From positions 1,250,017 through 1,314,016 of the forward strand of contig NZ_JH584235.1 in assembly GCF_000241465.1 (NCBI RefSeq): DNA of 64,000 nt, in the 5' to 3' direction. This document shows, one piece after another, positions 1 through 10,094 of this stretch (its first letter is position 1; each line of letters opens with the position of its first letter). Position numbers and translations under genes: made by a program. This stretch comes from Sphingomonas echinoides ATCC 14820. GTDB taxonomy: Bacteria; Pseudomonadota; Alphaproteobacteria; Sphingomonadales; Sphingomonadaceae. The notes under the pieces were generated by a model, which had not been told where the DNA came from, searched no databases, and worked only from the letters and a program-made list of their open reading frames with translations.

Positions 1-1050
1 GTTCTCGCCTACTCGCTGGATTTCCCACTCCAGCGTCACGCCCGACTGCGCCTTCACGCGCGCGCGGACTTCTTCGCCCAGTGCCTCGATCTCGGCGCTG
101 GTGGCCGAACCGAGGTTCAGCAGGAAATTGCAATGCTTCTCGCTGACCTGCGCGTCGCCGATGCGCAAACCCCGACACCCGGCGGCATCGATCAGCGCCC
201 ATGCCTTTTCGCCTGGCGGGTTCTTGAAGGTCGAACCGCCCGTGCGGCTGCGCAGCGGCTGCGATTCCTCGCGCGCGGCAGCGATGCGGTCCATTTCGGC
301 CTGGATGACAGCAGGCTCCTCGGCATGGCCACGGAAGGTGGCGCTGACGACGACACACCCCTCCGGCAAGGTCGAATGGCGATAGGTATAGCCAAGCTGC
401 TCTACCGTGAGCGTCCGCTGCTCGCCCGAACGCAGCACGACCTCGCATTCGACCAGCACGTCCTTGGTCTCGCGGCCATAAGCCCCGCCATTCATGCGCA
501 CGAAGCCGCCGACCGTGCCGGGGATCGACCGCAGGAATTCCACCCCGCCAATCCCCGCATCGCGCGCGGTGGAGGAGACGAGGATGCCGCTCGCCCCACC
601 GCCGCAGCGCAGCGTGGTCGCATCGAGCCGTTCGACCGTGGCGAAGGGCTTGCCCAAGCGGATGACGACGCCAGCAACGCCGCCATCGCGCACGATCATG
701 TTGGAGCCGAGGCCGAGCGCCATCACCGGCATTGCCGGGTCGAGCGCGGCGAGGAAGGCGCTGAGATCAGCGACATCCTTGGGTTCGAACAGCCATTGCG
801 CGGAGCCGCCCGATTTGAACCAGACGAGCGGTGCCAGCGGGGCGTTTTGGGTCACGCGGCCTTCTATTCCCCTCCCGCTTGCGAGTCCGAGGTCGGTCAT
901 GCCCCCGGCATGACCTGAACGATGCGGGGCATCGTTCACCTCGGACTGGGTTAGGGGAGGGAATGACCTGGACGCCTGCGGAACGCCTTCGACAGGCCCT
1001 CCCCCAGCCCCTCCCGCAAGCGGGAGGGGAGAAGAAACCGTCGCACTCAC
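1..1050 (-). CDS. murB: UDP-N-acetylenolpyruvoylglucosamine reductase MurB, C-terminus cut by window edge, with in-frame repeat insert near the N-terminus
   Basis: MurB is the cytoplasmic FAD/NADPH enzyme that reduces UDP-GlcNAc-enolpyruvate to UDP-MurNAc. The reading frame contains [22 protein letters not shown] (FAD-binding loop), a [18 protein letters not shown] region and [17 protein letters not shown], all typical of MurB, and stays open to base 1. The GTG at 1050 overlaps the murC stop (GTGA), as at most other joints of this operon, and is in frame with the MurB core: 65 codons without a stop separate it from a second GTG at 855. About 54 of those codons (residues 8-61) come from a palindromic repeat at 869-1029. 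Sphingomonad MurB proteins usually have only a short leader before the APLVWFK region. Alternative starts are ATG at 900 and GTG at 855, the latter giving a conventional length. The identity is certain; the start is not. Confidence 0.9.
   Translation of the reverse strand, partial: MSATVSSPLPLAGGAGGGPVEGVPQASRSFPPLTQSEVNDAPHRSGHAGGMTDLGLASGRGIEGRVTQNAPLAPLVWFKSGGSAQWLFEPKDVADLSAFLAALDPAMPVMALGLGSNMIVRDGGVAGVVIRLGKPFATVERLDATTLRCGGGASGILVSSTARDAGIGGVEFLRSIPGTVGGFVRMNGGAYGRETKDVLVECEVVLRSGEQRTLTVEQLGYTYRHSTLPEGCVVVSATFRGHAEEPAVIQAEMDRIAAAREESQPLRSRTGGSTFKNPPGEKAWALIDAAGCRGLRIGDAQVSEKHCNFLLNLGSATSAEIEALGEEVRARVKAQSGVTLEWEIQRVGEN
869..1029 (-). repeat. Family A palindromic repeat, full-length copy 1 (inside murB)
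   Basis: A 161-base element with outer arms CCCCTCCCGC and GCGGGAGGGG. Its inner hairpins include GATGCGGGGCATC and a GGTCATGCC/GGCATGACC palindrome. The same layout recurs at 48348-48504 and 49951-50106, and a short form at 31416-31510. On the minus strand it is open in the murB frame and encodes a Pro/Gly/Ser-rich segment beginning [14 protein letters not shown]. Confidence 0.9.
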
Positions 1051-2450
1051 TTAACCGCCTCAATGCCAGCCGCCAGCCCAGCCGCCCACTTGGTAATATC
1101 CCCCGCGCCCAGGCACACCACCATGTCGCCGGGCTGCACCACCTTGGCGAGCGCCTGCGCCAACGCACCCGCATCGGCAATCGTCGCGGCCGAGCGATGT
1201 CCGCGCCGCTTCAGCCCCTCGACCAGCGCCTCGGCGTCGACGCCCTCGACCGGGGCTTCGCCTGCGGCATAAACCGGGGCCACGAACACCATATCGGCGT
1301 CGTTGAACGCGCCCTGGAATTCCTCCATCAGATCGCCGAGCCGCGAATAACGATGCGGCTGGACCACCGCGATCACGCGGTTCTGCACGCCCTCGCGCGC
1401 CGCCGACAGCACCGCGCGGATCTCGACCGGGTGATGCCCGTAATCGTCGATGATGGTGACGCCACCCGTCTCACCGACCTTGGTGAAACGCCGCTTCACC
1501 CCGCCAAACTTGGCGAACCCCTGCTGGATCGTCGCGTCATCGATGCCGAGTTCCAGCGCCACGCCAATCGCCGCCAGCGCGTTCTGCACATTGTGGCGGC
1601 CCGGCATCGGCAAATCGATACCTTCGATCGAGCGCGTCGTGCCGTCACGGTGGCGAATGATCACCTCGAAGCGGTTGCCGCCGGGCGTGGGCGTCACGTT
1701 GACGCCGCGCACGTCCGACTGCGCTGAAAAACCATAGGTCACCACGCGCCGGTCGCGCACGCGCGGGATGATGTTCTGCACCTCGGGGTGATCGAGGCAC
1801 AGCAATGCCGCGCCATAGAAAGGCACATTCTCGACAAACTCGACGAACGCATCCTTCACCGCATCGAACGAGCCATAATGGTCGAGATGCTCGGGATCGA
1901 TATTGGTCACCACCGCGATCGTGCCGTCCAGCCGCAGGAAGCTGCCGTCGCTCTCATCGGCCTCGACCACCATCCAGTCGCTCGCGCCCAGGCGCGCGTT
2001 GGAGCCGTAGCTGTTGATAATGCCGCCGTTGATGACGGTGGGATCGACCCCGCCGGCATCGAGCAACGCCGCGACCATCGAAGTCGTCGTCGTCTTGCCA
2101 TGCGTACCCGCGACCGCGACGGTCGATTTCAGGCGCATCAGTTCGGCGAGCATTTCCGCACGGCGCACGACCGGAATGCGCCGCTCCAGCGCCGCTTCGA
2201 CTTCCGGGTTGCCGCGCTTGATTGCGGTCGAGGTGACGATCACCGCCGCATCGCCCAGATTGTCGGCGCGGTGCCCGATCGCGACCGGAATGCCCTTGGC
2301 GCGCAGCCCTTCCACGACATAGCCCTCGGCCACGTCAGACCCCTGCACGGCATAACCGAGATTCTTCATCACTTCGGCAATGCCCGACATGCCGATGCCG
2401 CCAATGCCGACGAAGTGGATCGTCCCGATGTCGGTTGCGACACCCCTCAC
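1047..2450 (-). CDS. murC: UDP-N-acetylmuramate--L-alanine ligase MurC
   Basis: MurC is the cytoplasmic ATP-dependent ligase that adds L-alanine to UDP-MurNAc, the first amino acid of the peptidoglycan stem. The protein of 467 residues shows the N-terminal nucleotide fold [16 protein letters not shown], the Mur-ligase P-loop GTHGKTTTT, the central DESDGSF and [11 protein letters not shown] motifs, and [10 protein letters not shown] in the C-terminal half. The start is taken as the GTG at 2450 because it overlaps the murG stop (GTGA); the longer open frame upstream is only a shadow of murG. It is the second-last gene of the dcw operon visible here and is followed by murB. Confidence 0.96.
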   Translation of the reverse strand: MRGVATDIGTIHFVGIGGIGMSGIAEVMKNLGYAVQGSDVAEGYVVEGLRAKGIPVAIGHRADNLGDAAVIVTSTAIKRGNPEVEAALERRIPVVRRAEMLAELMRLKSTVAVAGTHGKTTTTSMVAALLDAGGVDPTVINGGIINSYGSNARLGASDWMVVEADESDGSFLRLDGTIAVVTNIDPEHLDHYGSFDAVKDAFVEFVENVPFYGAALLCLDHPEVQNIIPRVRDRRVVTYGFSAQSDVRGVNVTPTPGGNRFEVIIRHRDGTTRSIEGIDLPMPGRHNVQNALAAIGVALELGIDDATIQQGFAKFGGVKRRFTKVGETGGVTIIDDYGHHPVEIRAVLSAAREGVQNRVIAVVQPHRYSRLGDLMEEFQGAFNDADMVFVAPVYAAGEAPVEGVDAEALVEGLKRRGHRSAATIADAGALAQALAKVVQPGDMVVCLGAGDITKWAAGLAAGIEAVK

Positions 2451-3607
2451 GCAAAAGCCTCCCGTTTCCCCAGTTTGACCGCGCGCGGCGCGCCAATCGG
2501 CATGTCGCCCGGCGTATCGCCCAGGCTCTCGACCAGATCGGCCAGATCGCGCACCGCATCGGGCCGACCGCACGACCGCGCCCGCCCCGCCGCATTCTGC
2601 AACGCTTCGGGATCAAGCCCGAGCCGCTGCATCTGCTTGGCCAGCTCAATGGGCGTGAAATTGCGCTGGTCGATCGTGCGCGCGCCGCCCGCTTGCGTCA
2701 TTTCGCGCGCATTGGCGGTCTGGTGATCGTCAGTGGCCGTCGGCAGCGGTACCAGGATGGCCGGGCGGCCCGCACAGGTCAGTTCCGCCAGCGTCGAAGC
2801 CCCCGCGCGCGCAATCACCACATGCGCCCAGGCAAGCTGCTCGGGCAGATCGGGCAAATAGGTCGCGAGATCCGCCGCAATCGACAGCTCGGCATATTTC
2901 GCGCGGCACGCATCGATATCCTCGATCCGCGCCTGATGCGTCACTTGCAGGCGGCGACGAAACGCGACGGGCAACAGCGACAGCCCATCGGGCACCACCT
3001 GGCTCAGCACACTCGCGCCCTGGCTGCCGCCGGTGACGAGCACCCGGAAAATGCCGTCTTCCTCCAGCAACGGATAGGGCTTGGAACGCAGCGCCAGCAC
3101 GGCATCCCGCACCGGGTTGCCGACCAGATGCGTCTTCGCGCGCACCTTGGGGGCCAGTCGAGCGACGTCTTCGTAAGAGGTGGCGATCGCATCGACTTTA
3201 TTTGCGACCAGCCGGTTGACGCGACCGAGCACGGCATTCTGCTCATGCACTGCCGTCGGGATGCCCTGATTGAACGCGGCCAGGAGCGCAGGCAACGCCG
3301 GATAGCCACCGAAACCGATCACTGCATCCGGCCGGAAGCTCTTGTAGAGCTCGATCGCCATCGCGCGGCCCTTCAGCATTGCCGACGCCGCCTTGATATA
3401 GCCGATCGGCCCGCCGCTCAGCCGCCCGGCGGGCAGGATGTGCGTCTGGATGCCCTCGAACAGGCCGGGAAAGCGCACCCCGCGCTCATCGCTGATCAGC
3501 GCGACATAATGCCCGCGCTTGATCAGTTCCGCCGCCAGCGCCGCCGCCGGGACCATATGCCCGCCAGTGCCGCCCGCCGCCAAAACGAAATGCCGTGCCG
3601 TGCTCAT
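2447..3607 (-). CDS. murG: UDP-GlcNAc:undecaprenyl-PP-MurNAc-pentapeptide GlcNAc transferase MurG
   Basis: MurG makes lipid II from lipid I at the inner face of the cytoplasmic membrane. The 386-residue GT28 glycosyltransferase opens with the glycine-rich [13 protein letters not shown] loop and carries the second conserved loop [12 protein letters not shown] and the acceptor/donor region [24 protein letters not shown]. Its ATG overlaps the ftsW stop by four bases and its stop overlaps murC. The length is normal for the family (about 350-390 residues). Confidence 0.96.
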   Translation of the reverse strand: MSTARHFVLAAGGTGGHMVPAAALAAELIKRGHYVALISDERGVRFPGLFEGIQTHILPAGRLSGGPIGYIKAASAMLKGRAMAIELYKSFRPDAVIGFGGYPALPALLAAFNQGIPTAVHEQNAVLGRVNRLVANKVDAIATSYEDVARLAPKVRAKTHLVGNPVRDAVLALRSKPYPLLEEDGIFRVLVTGGSQGASVLSQVVPDGLSLLPVAFRRRLQVTHQARIEDIDACRAKYAELSIAADLATYLPDLPEQLAWAHVVIARAGASTLAELTCAGRPAILVPLPTATDDHQTANAREMTQAGGARTIDQRNFTPIELAKQMQRLGLDPEALQNAAGRARSCGRPDAVRDLADLVESLGDTPGDMPIGAPRAVKLGKREAFA

Positions 3608-4842
3608 ACCCCGCTCCGATGCCCGCTGCCCCGCTGGGCGATGTATTTTGATCGCGTGACGAAGGGATTGCGCCGAGTGAACGCCAGCAGCAAGCCCATC
3701 CCGATCGACAAAGCGATCAGCGAGGATCCGCCATAACTGATAAACGGTAGGGTCATGCCCTTGGATGGCGCAAGGCCAGTATTGACCGCCATCGAAATCA
3801 GCGACTGAACACCAAATTGCGTAGCAAGCCCGGCGGCCGCGAACAGCCGGAATTCATCTTCCTCGTCGAGCAGCTTCACGAACACGCGCACCACGATCGC
3901 CAGAAACAGCAAGGCGATCACCATGCACGCGAGCAGCCCGAACTCCTCCCCGATCACCGAGAAAATGTAATCGGTATGCCCCTCGGGCAACCGGAATTTC
4001 ATCGATCCGCCGCCCGGCCCGGTGCCGCGCCAGCCGCCAGCGGTGATCGTGTCATGCGCGGCATTGGTCTGGAAATGGTCGGCGGCCCCCACCCCTTCCG
4101 TCCCCGGGAACAGGAAGGCGTTGATGCGCGCGCGCGCCGTACCGTAGAACAGATAGGCGGCAACCAGCCCGGCGGGTACCGCCGCGATCAACCCAACGAT
4201 CACTTTGGGCGATGTGCCCGAAATCATCAGCAGCGCCATCCACACCACGCAGAACACCACGGTCTGCCCGAAATCGGGCTGCAGCATCAGCAGCACCGCG
4301 ACCAACGCGGTCATCGCGCCGGTGATGAACACGACGGGTAACGCCTCATCCTGCGCGCGCATCGACAGAATCCACGCGACCGTAACGATGAAGAACGGCT
4401 TCAGAAACTCGGATGGCTGGAGCAGCGACACGCCAAAATTCAGCCAGCGCGTCGCGCCGTTCTTCTCGACCCCGACCACCGGCACCAGCATCAGCAGCAC
4501 CAGACAGGCGATCGTCCCGATCAACGCCATCCGCCGCGCAATCGCCACCGGCAGCATCGAAACGACCAGCAACACCGGCAACGACACGCCGACCCACGCC
4601 AGCTGCCACCACAGATAGTAAAGCGGCGGCACATGGTGCTTGTCGTCCGAATAGCGCGTTGCCGCCGCTGGCGACGCCGCGCCGACGGCGACCAGCCCGA
4701 CCGCGATCAGCAGCAGCGTCAGCAGCAGCAGCATCCGGTCGATATCCCAGAACCACATGCCCAGCGCCGAGCGGTCGCCACGTCCGCCGCGCCCCTTCAT
4801 GCTCCGCCACAATTTCGGGGTCGGCCCGCGCGCCTCGCTCAT
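3604..4842 (-). CDS. ftsW: Septal peptidoglycan polymerase FtsW (SEDS family)
   Basis: FtsW is the multi-pass SEDS glycosyltransferase that polymerises lipid II at the division septum together with FtsI. The 412-residue product has about ten hydrophobic segments after a short basic cytoplasmic tail. Family motifs visible are KNGATRWLNFG, LLQPSEFLKP, QPDFGQT and, near the end, PFISYGGSSLI. It sits between murD and murG with 4-base overlaps on both sides, the normal dcw position. The start ATG at 4842 overlaps the murD stop (ATGA). Confidence 0.95.
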   Translation of the reverse strand: MSEARGPTPKLWRSMKGRGGRGDRSALGMWFWDIDRMLLLLTLLLIAVGLVAVGAASPAAATRYSDDKHHVPPLYYLWWQLAWVGVSLPVLLVVSMLPVAIARRMALIGTIACLVLLMLVPVVGVEKNGATRWLNFGVSLLQPSEFLKPFFIVTVAWILSMRAQDEALPVVFITGAMTALVAVLLMLQPDFGQTVVFCVVWMALLMISGTSPKVIVGLIAAVPAGLVAAYLFYGTARARINAFLFPGTEGVGAADHFQTNAAHDTITAGGWRGTGPGGGSMKFRLPEGHTDYIFSVIGEEFGLLACMVIALLFLAIVVRVFVKLLDEEDEFRLFAAAGLATQFGVQSLISMAVNTGLAPSKGMTLPFISYGGSSLIALSIGMGLLLAFTRRNPFVTRSKYIAQRGSGHRSGV

Positions 4843-6242
4843 GCCAGCGCCTCGACCAGGCGGCGGAACTGCTCGCCACGATCCTCAAAATCGCGAAACT
4901 GGTCGAAGGAGGCGCAGGCGGGCGACAGCAACACGGTGTCGCCGGGCTGTGCGTTGCGCGCGGCGGCGGCGACGGCGGTGGCAAGATCGCCGCTTTGCTC
5001 GACCGGTACCGTGCCCTGCAGGATCTCGGCGAAACGCGGGCCCGATTGCCCAATGGTGTACGCGCGCACGACATGCCCGAATTGGGGCGCGCAGGCGTCG
5101 AGATCGTCGGCCTTGGCCTTGCCGCCCAGAATCCAGTGAATCCGCCCGAACGCGGCCAGCGCGGGCGCGGTCGATTCCGGGTTGGTCGCCTTGCTGTCGT
5201 TGACATAGGTCACGCCGCGCAGGACGCGGACGCGTTCCATACGGTGCGCCAGACCGACAAAGCTTTGCAAAGCAGCATCGATCACCGCTTCGGGCACGCC
5301 CAGCGCCTGCGCCACCGCAATCGCGGCGAGCGCATTCTGCGCGTTGTGGGGCCCCTGCAACGAGGGCCAGCGGGATTGGTCCATGCACACGCCGGGCGCG
5401 ATCTTGGTGAGATGCTCAGCCCGCGCCGACAGGCTGCGCGCGATTTGCGCCGAGGGGGTATCGCCAATGCCAATGATCGCCGCGTGCGTCGCCGACTGCA
5501 TCGCGAACAGGCGCGCCTTAGACGCGGCATAGGCGTCAAAGCCATCATACCGGTCGAGATGATCGGGCGTGATGTTGAGCAGCACCGCGACGTCACAGTC
5601 GAGTGTTTGCGTCAGGTCGATCTGATAACTGGACAGTTCGAGCACATACACGCCGCCGTCGGGCAGCGGTTCCTGCTCCAGAATCGGCAAGCCGATATTG
5701 CCGCCCAGCCGCGAAGGCACGCCTGCGGTTTGCAGGATGTGGTCGATCAGCGAAACCGTGGTCGATTTGCCGTTGGTGCCGGTGACGCCCACCACTTTGT
5801 GCGGCGGCAGTGCGGGCCGCGCCTGCGCGAACAATTCGATATCACCGATGATCGGCACCCCCGCCGCGCGCGCCTTGGCCGCGACCGGGTGACGGTTGAG
5901 CGGCACGCCGGGCGAAACGACGAGCGCGTCGAAACCGGACAGATCGAGGGATTCGGGGTCGGCGAAGGTCAAAATCTCCCTCTCCCCTTCAGGGGAGAGG
6001 GTCGGGGAGAGGGGCTGTCCTGGAATGCCGAACGTGCCGCCCGCTGCAGACTCCCCCTCTCCCCGACCCTCTCCCCGCAAGCGGGGAGAGGGAGACGAAA
6101 GCGCTTCACGCTTAGCCGCATCCGAATCCCATGCCGTCACCGCCGCGCCGCCCGCCAGCAACGCGCGCACGGTCGCCGCGCCAGAGCGCGCAAGCCCCAG
6201 CACAGCGTAGCTCTTGCCGCGCCAGAGGGGCGATACGATCAC
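4839..6242 (-). CDS. murD: UDP-N-acetylmuramoyl-L-alanine--D-glutamate ligase MurD with an internal repeat-encoded insert
   Basis: MurD is the cytoplasmic ligase adding D-glutamate to UDP-MurNAc-L-Ala. The N-terminal [16 protein letters not shown] fold, the P-loop [25 protein letters not shown] and [15 protein letters not shown] are all present. The GTG start at 6242 overlaps the mraY stop (GTGA) and gives 467 residues, longer than the usual 430-450. The excess is at residues about 50-89, where a palindromic repeat (5976-6094) is translated as a Ser/Pro/Arg/Glu-rich segment including [15 protein letters not shown] and [11 protein letters not shown], between KREAL and LTFADPE of the first domain. 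The frame is intact on both sides, so the enzyme is probably functional with a surface loop. Confidence 0.95.
   Translation of the reverse strand: MIVSPLWRGKSYAVLGLARSGAATVRALLAGGAAVTAWDSDAAKREALSSPSPRLRGEGRGEGESAAGGTFGIPGQPLSPTLSPEGEREILTFADPESLDLSGFDALVVSPGVPLNRHPVAAKARAAGVPIIGDIELFAQARPALPPHKVVGVTGTNGKSTTVSLIDHILQTAGVPSRLGGNIGLPILEQEPLPDGGVYVLELSSYQIDLTQTLDCDVAVLLNITPDHLDRYDGFDAYAASKARLFAMQSATHAAIIGIGDTPSAQIARSLSARAEHLTKIAPGVCMDQSRWPSLQGPHNAQNALAAIAVAQALGVPEAVIDAALQSFVGLAHRMERVRVLRGVTYVNDSKATNPESTAPALAAFGRIHWILGGKAKADDLDACAPQFGHVVRAYTIGQSGPRFAEILQGTVPVEQSGDLATAVAAAARNAQPGDTVLLSPACASFDQFRDFEDRGEQFRRLVEALA
5976..6094 (-). repeat. Family A-like palindromic repeat inside murD
   Basis: A 119-base element made of two hairpins, CTCTCCCCTTCAGGGGAGAG near 5981 and CTCTCCCCGCAAGCGGGGAG near 6070, joined by a unique core. 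Its arms (CTCTCCCC) differ from the CCCCTCCCGC arms of the other copies, so it is a relative or subfamily. It is read through in the murD frame without a stop. Confidence 0.85.
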
Positions 6243-7309
6243 CGGAGCTTCAACGTCGACAACCCTGCCAGCGCGAGCACGAGCGCGATGATCCAAAACC
6301 GGATCACCACGGTTGGCTCGCTCCAGCCGAGTTGCTCGAAATGGTGGTGGATCGGGGCCATCTTGAACACGCGGCGGCCGGTGCGCTTGTAGAAGAACAC
6401 CTGGATAATGACGCTCATCGCCTCGATCACGAACAGCCCGCCGATGATGCCAAGCACGATCTCGTGATGCGCCACCACCGCGATCGCGCCGAGCGCGCCG
6501 CCCAGCGCGAGACTGCCGGTATCGCCCATGAACACGGCCGCGGGCGGCGCGTTGAACCACAGGAACGCCAGCCCCGCCCCGACGATCGCGCCGCAGAAGA
6601 TGGCCAGATCGCCAGCGTGCGGCACATGCGGAATGCCGAGATAGGCCGCGAACTTGGCGTTGCCCGCCAGATACACGATCAGCATGAAGGCGACCGCCGC
6701 GATGATCACTGGCATCGTCGCCAGACCGTCCAGTCCGTCAGTCAAATTCACCGCATTGCCGAACGCCACGATCGTGAAGGCGGCAAAGACGATGTAGAAA
6801 TAGCCAAGCTCGATCACCGGCCCGCTATAGAACGGCAAATACAGATGCGTGCCGTTTTCATGCACGATCATCGTCGCGGCGATCCCGGCGATGGCGAATT
6901 CGCACACCAGCCGCAGCCGCCCGGAAACGCCAGCCGTGCTCGCCTTGCGTACCTTGTCATAATCATCGAGGAAGCCGATCGCGCCAAAGCCCAGCGTCAC
7001 GAAGGTGCACGCCCAGACGAACGGGTTGGACAAGTCCATCCACAACAGGATCGAAAAGACCATCGAGGTCAGGATCATCAGCCCGCCCATCGTCGGCGTG
7101 CCGCGCTTGGCGAGGTGGGATTGCGGGCCGTCGCTACGGATCGGTTGCCCCTTGCCCTGGCGCACGCGCAACCAGCCGATAAAGCGCGGGCCGATCAACA
7201 GCCCCAGGAACAGCGACGTCGCCACCGCGCCGCCAGTCCTGAACGACAGATAGCGAAACAGGTTCAGCACGCTCGGGAAGCCGAGATAGGCGGCGATGAA
7301 ATAGAGCAT
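6239..7309 (-). CDS. mraY: Phospho-N-acetylmuramoyl-pentapeptide transferase MraY
   Basis: MraY is a polytopic membrane enzyme that transfers phospho-MurNAc-pentapeptide to undecaprenyl phosphate, forming lipid I. The 356 residues contain about ten hydrophobic spans, the PTMGGLMIL loop, the catalytic FLDDYDKV aspartates, [21 protein letters not shown] and the histidine loop MAPIHHHFE. Its ATG overlaps the murF stop (TAATG) and its TGA overlaps the murD GTG. Confidence 0.97.
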   Translation of the reverse strand: MLYFIAAYLGFPSVLNLFRYLSFRTGGAVATSLFLGLLIGPRFIGWLRVRQGKGQPIRSDGPQSHLAKRGTPTMGGLMILTSMVFSILLWMDLSNPFVWACTFVTLGFGAIGFLDDYDKVRKASTAGVSGRLRLVCEFAIAGIAATMIVHENGTHLYLPFYSGPVIELGYFYIVFAAFTIVAFGNAVNLTDGLDGLATMPVIIAAVAFMLIVYLAGNAKFAAYLGIPHVPHAGDLAIFCGAIVGAGLAFLWFNAPPAAVFMGDTGSLALGGALGAIAVVAHHEIVLGIIGGLFVIEAMSVIIQVFFYKRTGRRVFKMAPIHHHFEQLGWSEPTVVIRFWIIALVLALAGLSTLKLR

Positions 7310-8682
7310 TAGTGTTCCCCGCTCCGCAGGCCAGCGACAACCGCCGCCAACCCCACGCCGTTCGATCCCTTGATGAGCACCGCATCGCCCGGTGCCAGCA
7401 TGGTGGACAGGCTGGCGCGCGCCGCAGCGGCGTCGGCGACATGGACGAAATCGCCCTTGCCCTCAAGCGCGTTCAGCAGCGGGCGGGCCCGTTCACCGAC
7501 GAGAATGCCCGCTTCGACGCCAGCGGCAAGAACGGGTTCGGCCAGCCCGGCATGATAGGCATCGCTGCCGTCGCCAAGCTCGCGCATTTCACCCAGCACG
7601 ACGATTTTGCGCTTGGCGGGTTCCGCCGCGAGCACGGCGAGCGTCGCGCGCATCGACGACGGATTGGCATTGTAGCTCTCGTCAATCACCAGCGCCTGCC
7701 CGGCCCCGACCGGAACCGTGAAGCGTGCGCCGCGCCCGGCGAGGCCGCCCAGTTCGGCCAGCGCCAGCCCCGCCAATGCGAGATCGCCACCGACCGCATC
7801 GACCGCCGCCAGCACCGCCAGGCTGTTGGACACCCAATGCTGCCCCGGCTGGCTGATCGTGAAGCTCAGTTCGCGCGCGCCGACGACGGCGGTGACGAAG
7901 GTGCCGCCGCTTTCGGTGCGCATCGTTTCGATCGCGCGAACGTCTGCGCCCTTGTCGAGGCCAAAGGTCACAATCCGCGCCGCATAAGGCGTGGCGGCGG
8001 CGATCAGGCGGTCACGATGCGGGCTGTCATAAGGGACGATCGCCACGCCGCCCGGCTCCAGCCCCTGGAAAATCTCACCCTTGGCATCGGCGATGGCGGA
8101 TTCGTCGCGGAAGAATTCGGTATGCGCCGGGGCGATGGTGGTGATGATCGCAACATGCGGGCGCACCAAAGTGGTCAAATGCGCCAGTTCGCCCGCATGG
8201 TTCATGCCCATTTCGAACACGCCGAAGCGCGTTTCGGCGGGCATCCGCGCCAGGCTCAGCGGCACGCCGGTATGGTTGTTATAGCTTTTGACCGAACGAT
8301 GCGTCCGCGCCCGCGCGCCACGCTCCAGCGCGGCGTAGAGCGCTTCCTTGGTGCCGGTCTTGCCGACCGAGCCGGTGACGCCGATGATTTTCGCCGCCGT
8401 GCGCGCACGCGCGGCGCGGGCGAGATTCTCCAGTGCGGCTATCGTATCGGGGACGAGAACATGCGGGTGCGCGCTCGGCTGCGACACCAACGCCCCCGCC
8501 GCGCCGCGCGCAAACGCCTGGTCGAGGAAGCGATGGCCATCGGTCGCCGCACCCGTCATCGCGACGAACAGGTCGCCGGGGCCGACTTCGCGCGAATCGA
8601 AGGTCACGCCGGTGGTGGTGAAGTCGCCTGACGCCGTGCCACCGGTGGCGGCGGCGATCGCAGCGGAGGTCCACAGGCTCAC
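7309..8682 (-). CDS. murF: UDP-N-acetylmuramoyl-tripeptide--D-alanyl-D-alanine ligase MurF
   Basis: MurF adds D-Ala-D-Ala to the UDP-MurNAc-tripeptide, the last cytoplasmic step. The 457-residue protein has the N-terminal domain with [18 protein letters not shown], the P-loop [36 protein letters not shown] and, in the third domain, [11 protein letters not shown]. It starts with an ATG overlapping the murE stop (ATGA), and its stop overlaps the mraY start, so translation along murE-murF-mraY is probably coupled. Confidence 0.96.
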   Translation of the reverse strand: MSLWTSAAIAAATGGTASGDFTTTGVTFDSREVGPGDLFVAMTGAATDGHRFLDQAFARGAAGALVSQPSAHPHVLVPDTIAALENLARAARARTAAKIIGVTGSVGKTGTKEALYAALERGARARTHRSVKSYNNHTGVPLSLARMPAETRFGVFEMGMNHAGELAHLTTLVRPHVAIITTIAPAHTEFFRDESAIADAKGEIFQGLEPGGVAIVPYDSPHRDRLIAAATPYAARIVTFGLDKGADVRAIETMRTESGGTFVTAVVGARELSFTISQPGQHWVSNSLAVLAAVDAVGGDLALAGLALAELGGLAGRGARFTVPVGAGQALVIDESYNANPSSMRATLAVLAAEPAKRKIVVLGEMRELGDGSDAYHAGLAEPVLAAGVEAGILVGERARPLLNALEGKGDFVHVADAAAARASLSTMLAPGDAVLIKGSNGVGLAAVVAGLRSGEH

Positions 8683-10094
8683 GCTGCCATCTCCCGCGCG
8701 ACGCTGACATCGTCGAACGGCAGCACCAGATCGCCGACGATCTGCCCCTGTTCATGCCCCTTGCCCGCGATCAGGACGATGTCCTGTGGCCCGGCCATGG
8801 CGATCGCCGCGCCGATCGCGTCGCGGCGCGACCCGATCTCGGTCGCCTCGGGCGCGCCTGCCAGCACCATCGCGCGGATCGTGGCGGGATCTTCCGAGCG
8901 GGGATTGTCGTCGGTCACAATGACATGGTCGGCCATCGCCGCAGCGATCCGCCCCATTTCGATGCGCTTGCCCTGGTCGCGATCCCCGCCCGCGCCGATC
9001 ACCACGATCAGCCGCCCCGCCGCATGCGGCTTGAGCGCCGAGATCGCCGCCTCCAGTGCATCGGGGGTATGCGCATAATCGACATAGACCGGGGCACCCT
9101 GCGCCGCGATCACCGCCCGCTCCAGCCGCCCTCGCACCGGCTGCAACCGGCCGAGCGCGGCGATCGTGGTGGCGACGTCCCCACCGCACGCAATCACCAA
9201 GCCAGCCGAGGTCAGCGCATTGGCCGCCTGATAGGCGCCGATCAGCGGCAGCGTGACCTTATAGGTCTTGCCCTCCGCCTCGATCACCAAGCCCTGCCCG
9301 AGCAAGGTGGGATCGCGCCCGACCAGCTTGAGCGTTTCGCCCGTCGTGCCGACCGAGAGCACGCGAAGGCCACGCGCGCGCGCGACCTCGGCGACGCGAG
9401 CCGAGGCAGGATCGTCCGCCCACACCACCGCCGTGCCATCATCGGCGAGCACTTCGCTGAACAGGCGCAGCTTGGCATCAAGATACGCCGCCATCGTGCC
9501 GTGATAATCGAGATGATCGCGGCTGAGATTGGTAAAGGCGGCGGCGCGTACCGCCAGCCCTTCGGTGCGATATTGCGACAGGCCGTGGCTCGACGCCTCG
9601 AACGCGAGATGGCTGACGCCCTCGCGCTTCAAACCGGCAACGTTGGACAGGAAAGTGACGATGTCGGGTGTGGTCAGCCCGGTCGAAACGCGGTCATCGG
9701 CGGTGGTGACGCCAAGCGTGCCGATCGAGGCGGCATGGAACCCCGCCATCCGCCACAATTGCCGCACCATCTCAACCGTTGAGGTCTTGCCGTTGGTGCC
9801 GGTGACCGCGACCGCAACCTCTGGGAAAGGCGCGAAAAACTGTGCCGCGAGTTGGGCGAAGCGACGGCGCGGGTTGGCATCCGCAATATGCAGCGCGCCA
9901 ACCACCTGCGCCTCCGGGCGCGCCACCACCGCAATCGCGCCACCCGCGACGGCGGCTGCGATATAGTCTTCGCCATTGACGACCGCGCCCTGAAACGCGC
10001 CGAACACGACGCCAGGCGCTACCTTGCGATGGTCGATCGCAAAACCCGTGACCGTCGCATCGGGCGCACCGCCGACCAGCGTTGAAAGCTTCAC
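8679..10094 (-). CDS. murE: UDP-MurNAc-L-Ala-D-Glu--meso-diaminopimelate ligase MurE
   Basis: MurE adds the third stem amino acid. The 471-residue protein carries the P-loop VTGTNGKTSTVE, a TNLSRDHLDYHGT motif and, in the C-terminal domain, VTDDNPRSEDP. The DNPR tetrapeptide is the signature of enzymes that select meso-diaminopimelate rather than lysine, as expected for a Gram-negative wall. Its start overlaps the ftsI stop and its stop overlaps murF. Confidence 0.96.
   Translation of the reverse strand: MKLSTLVGGAPDATVTGFAIDHRKVAPGVVFGAFQGAVVNGEDYIAAAVAGGAIAVVARPEAQVVGALHIADANPRRRFAQLAAQFFAPFPEVAVAVTGTNGKTSTVEMVRQLWRMAGFHAASIGTLGVTTADDRVSTGLTTPDIVTFLSNVAGLKREGVSHLAFEASSHGLSQYRTEGLAVRAAAFTNLSRDHLDYHGTMAAYLDAKLRLFSEVLADDGTAVVWADDPASARVAEVARARGLRVLSVGTTGETLKLVGRDPTLLGQGLVIEAEGKTYKVTLPLIGAYQAANALTSAGLVIACGGDVATTIAALGRLQPVRGRLERAVIAAQGAPVYVDYAHTPDALEAAISALKPHAAGRLIVVIGAGGDRDQGKRIEMGRIAAAMADHVIVTDDNPRSEDPATIRAMVLAGAPEATEIGSRRDAIGAAIAMAGPQDIVLIAGKGHEQGQIVGDLVLPFDDVSVAREMAA

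Noticed and set aside
4413..6392. 659-residue open frame on the plus strand
   Set aside because: Antisense to ftsW and murD, which are unambiguous; composition is shadow-like.
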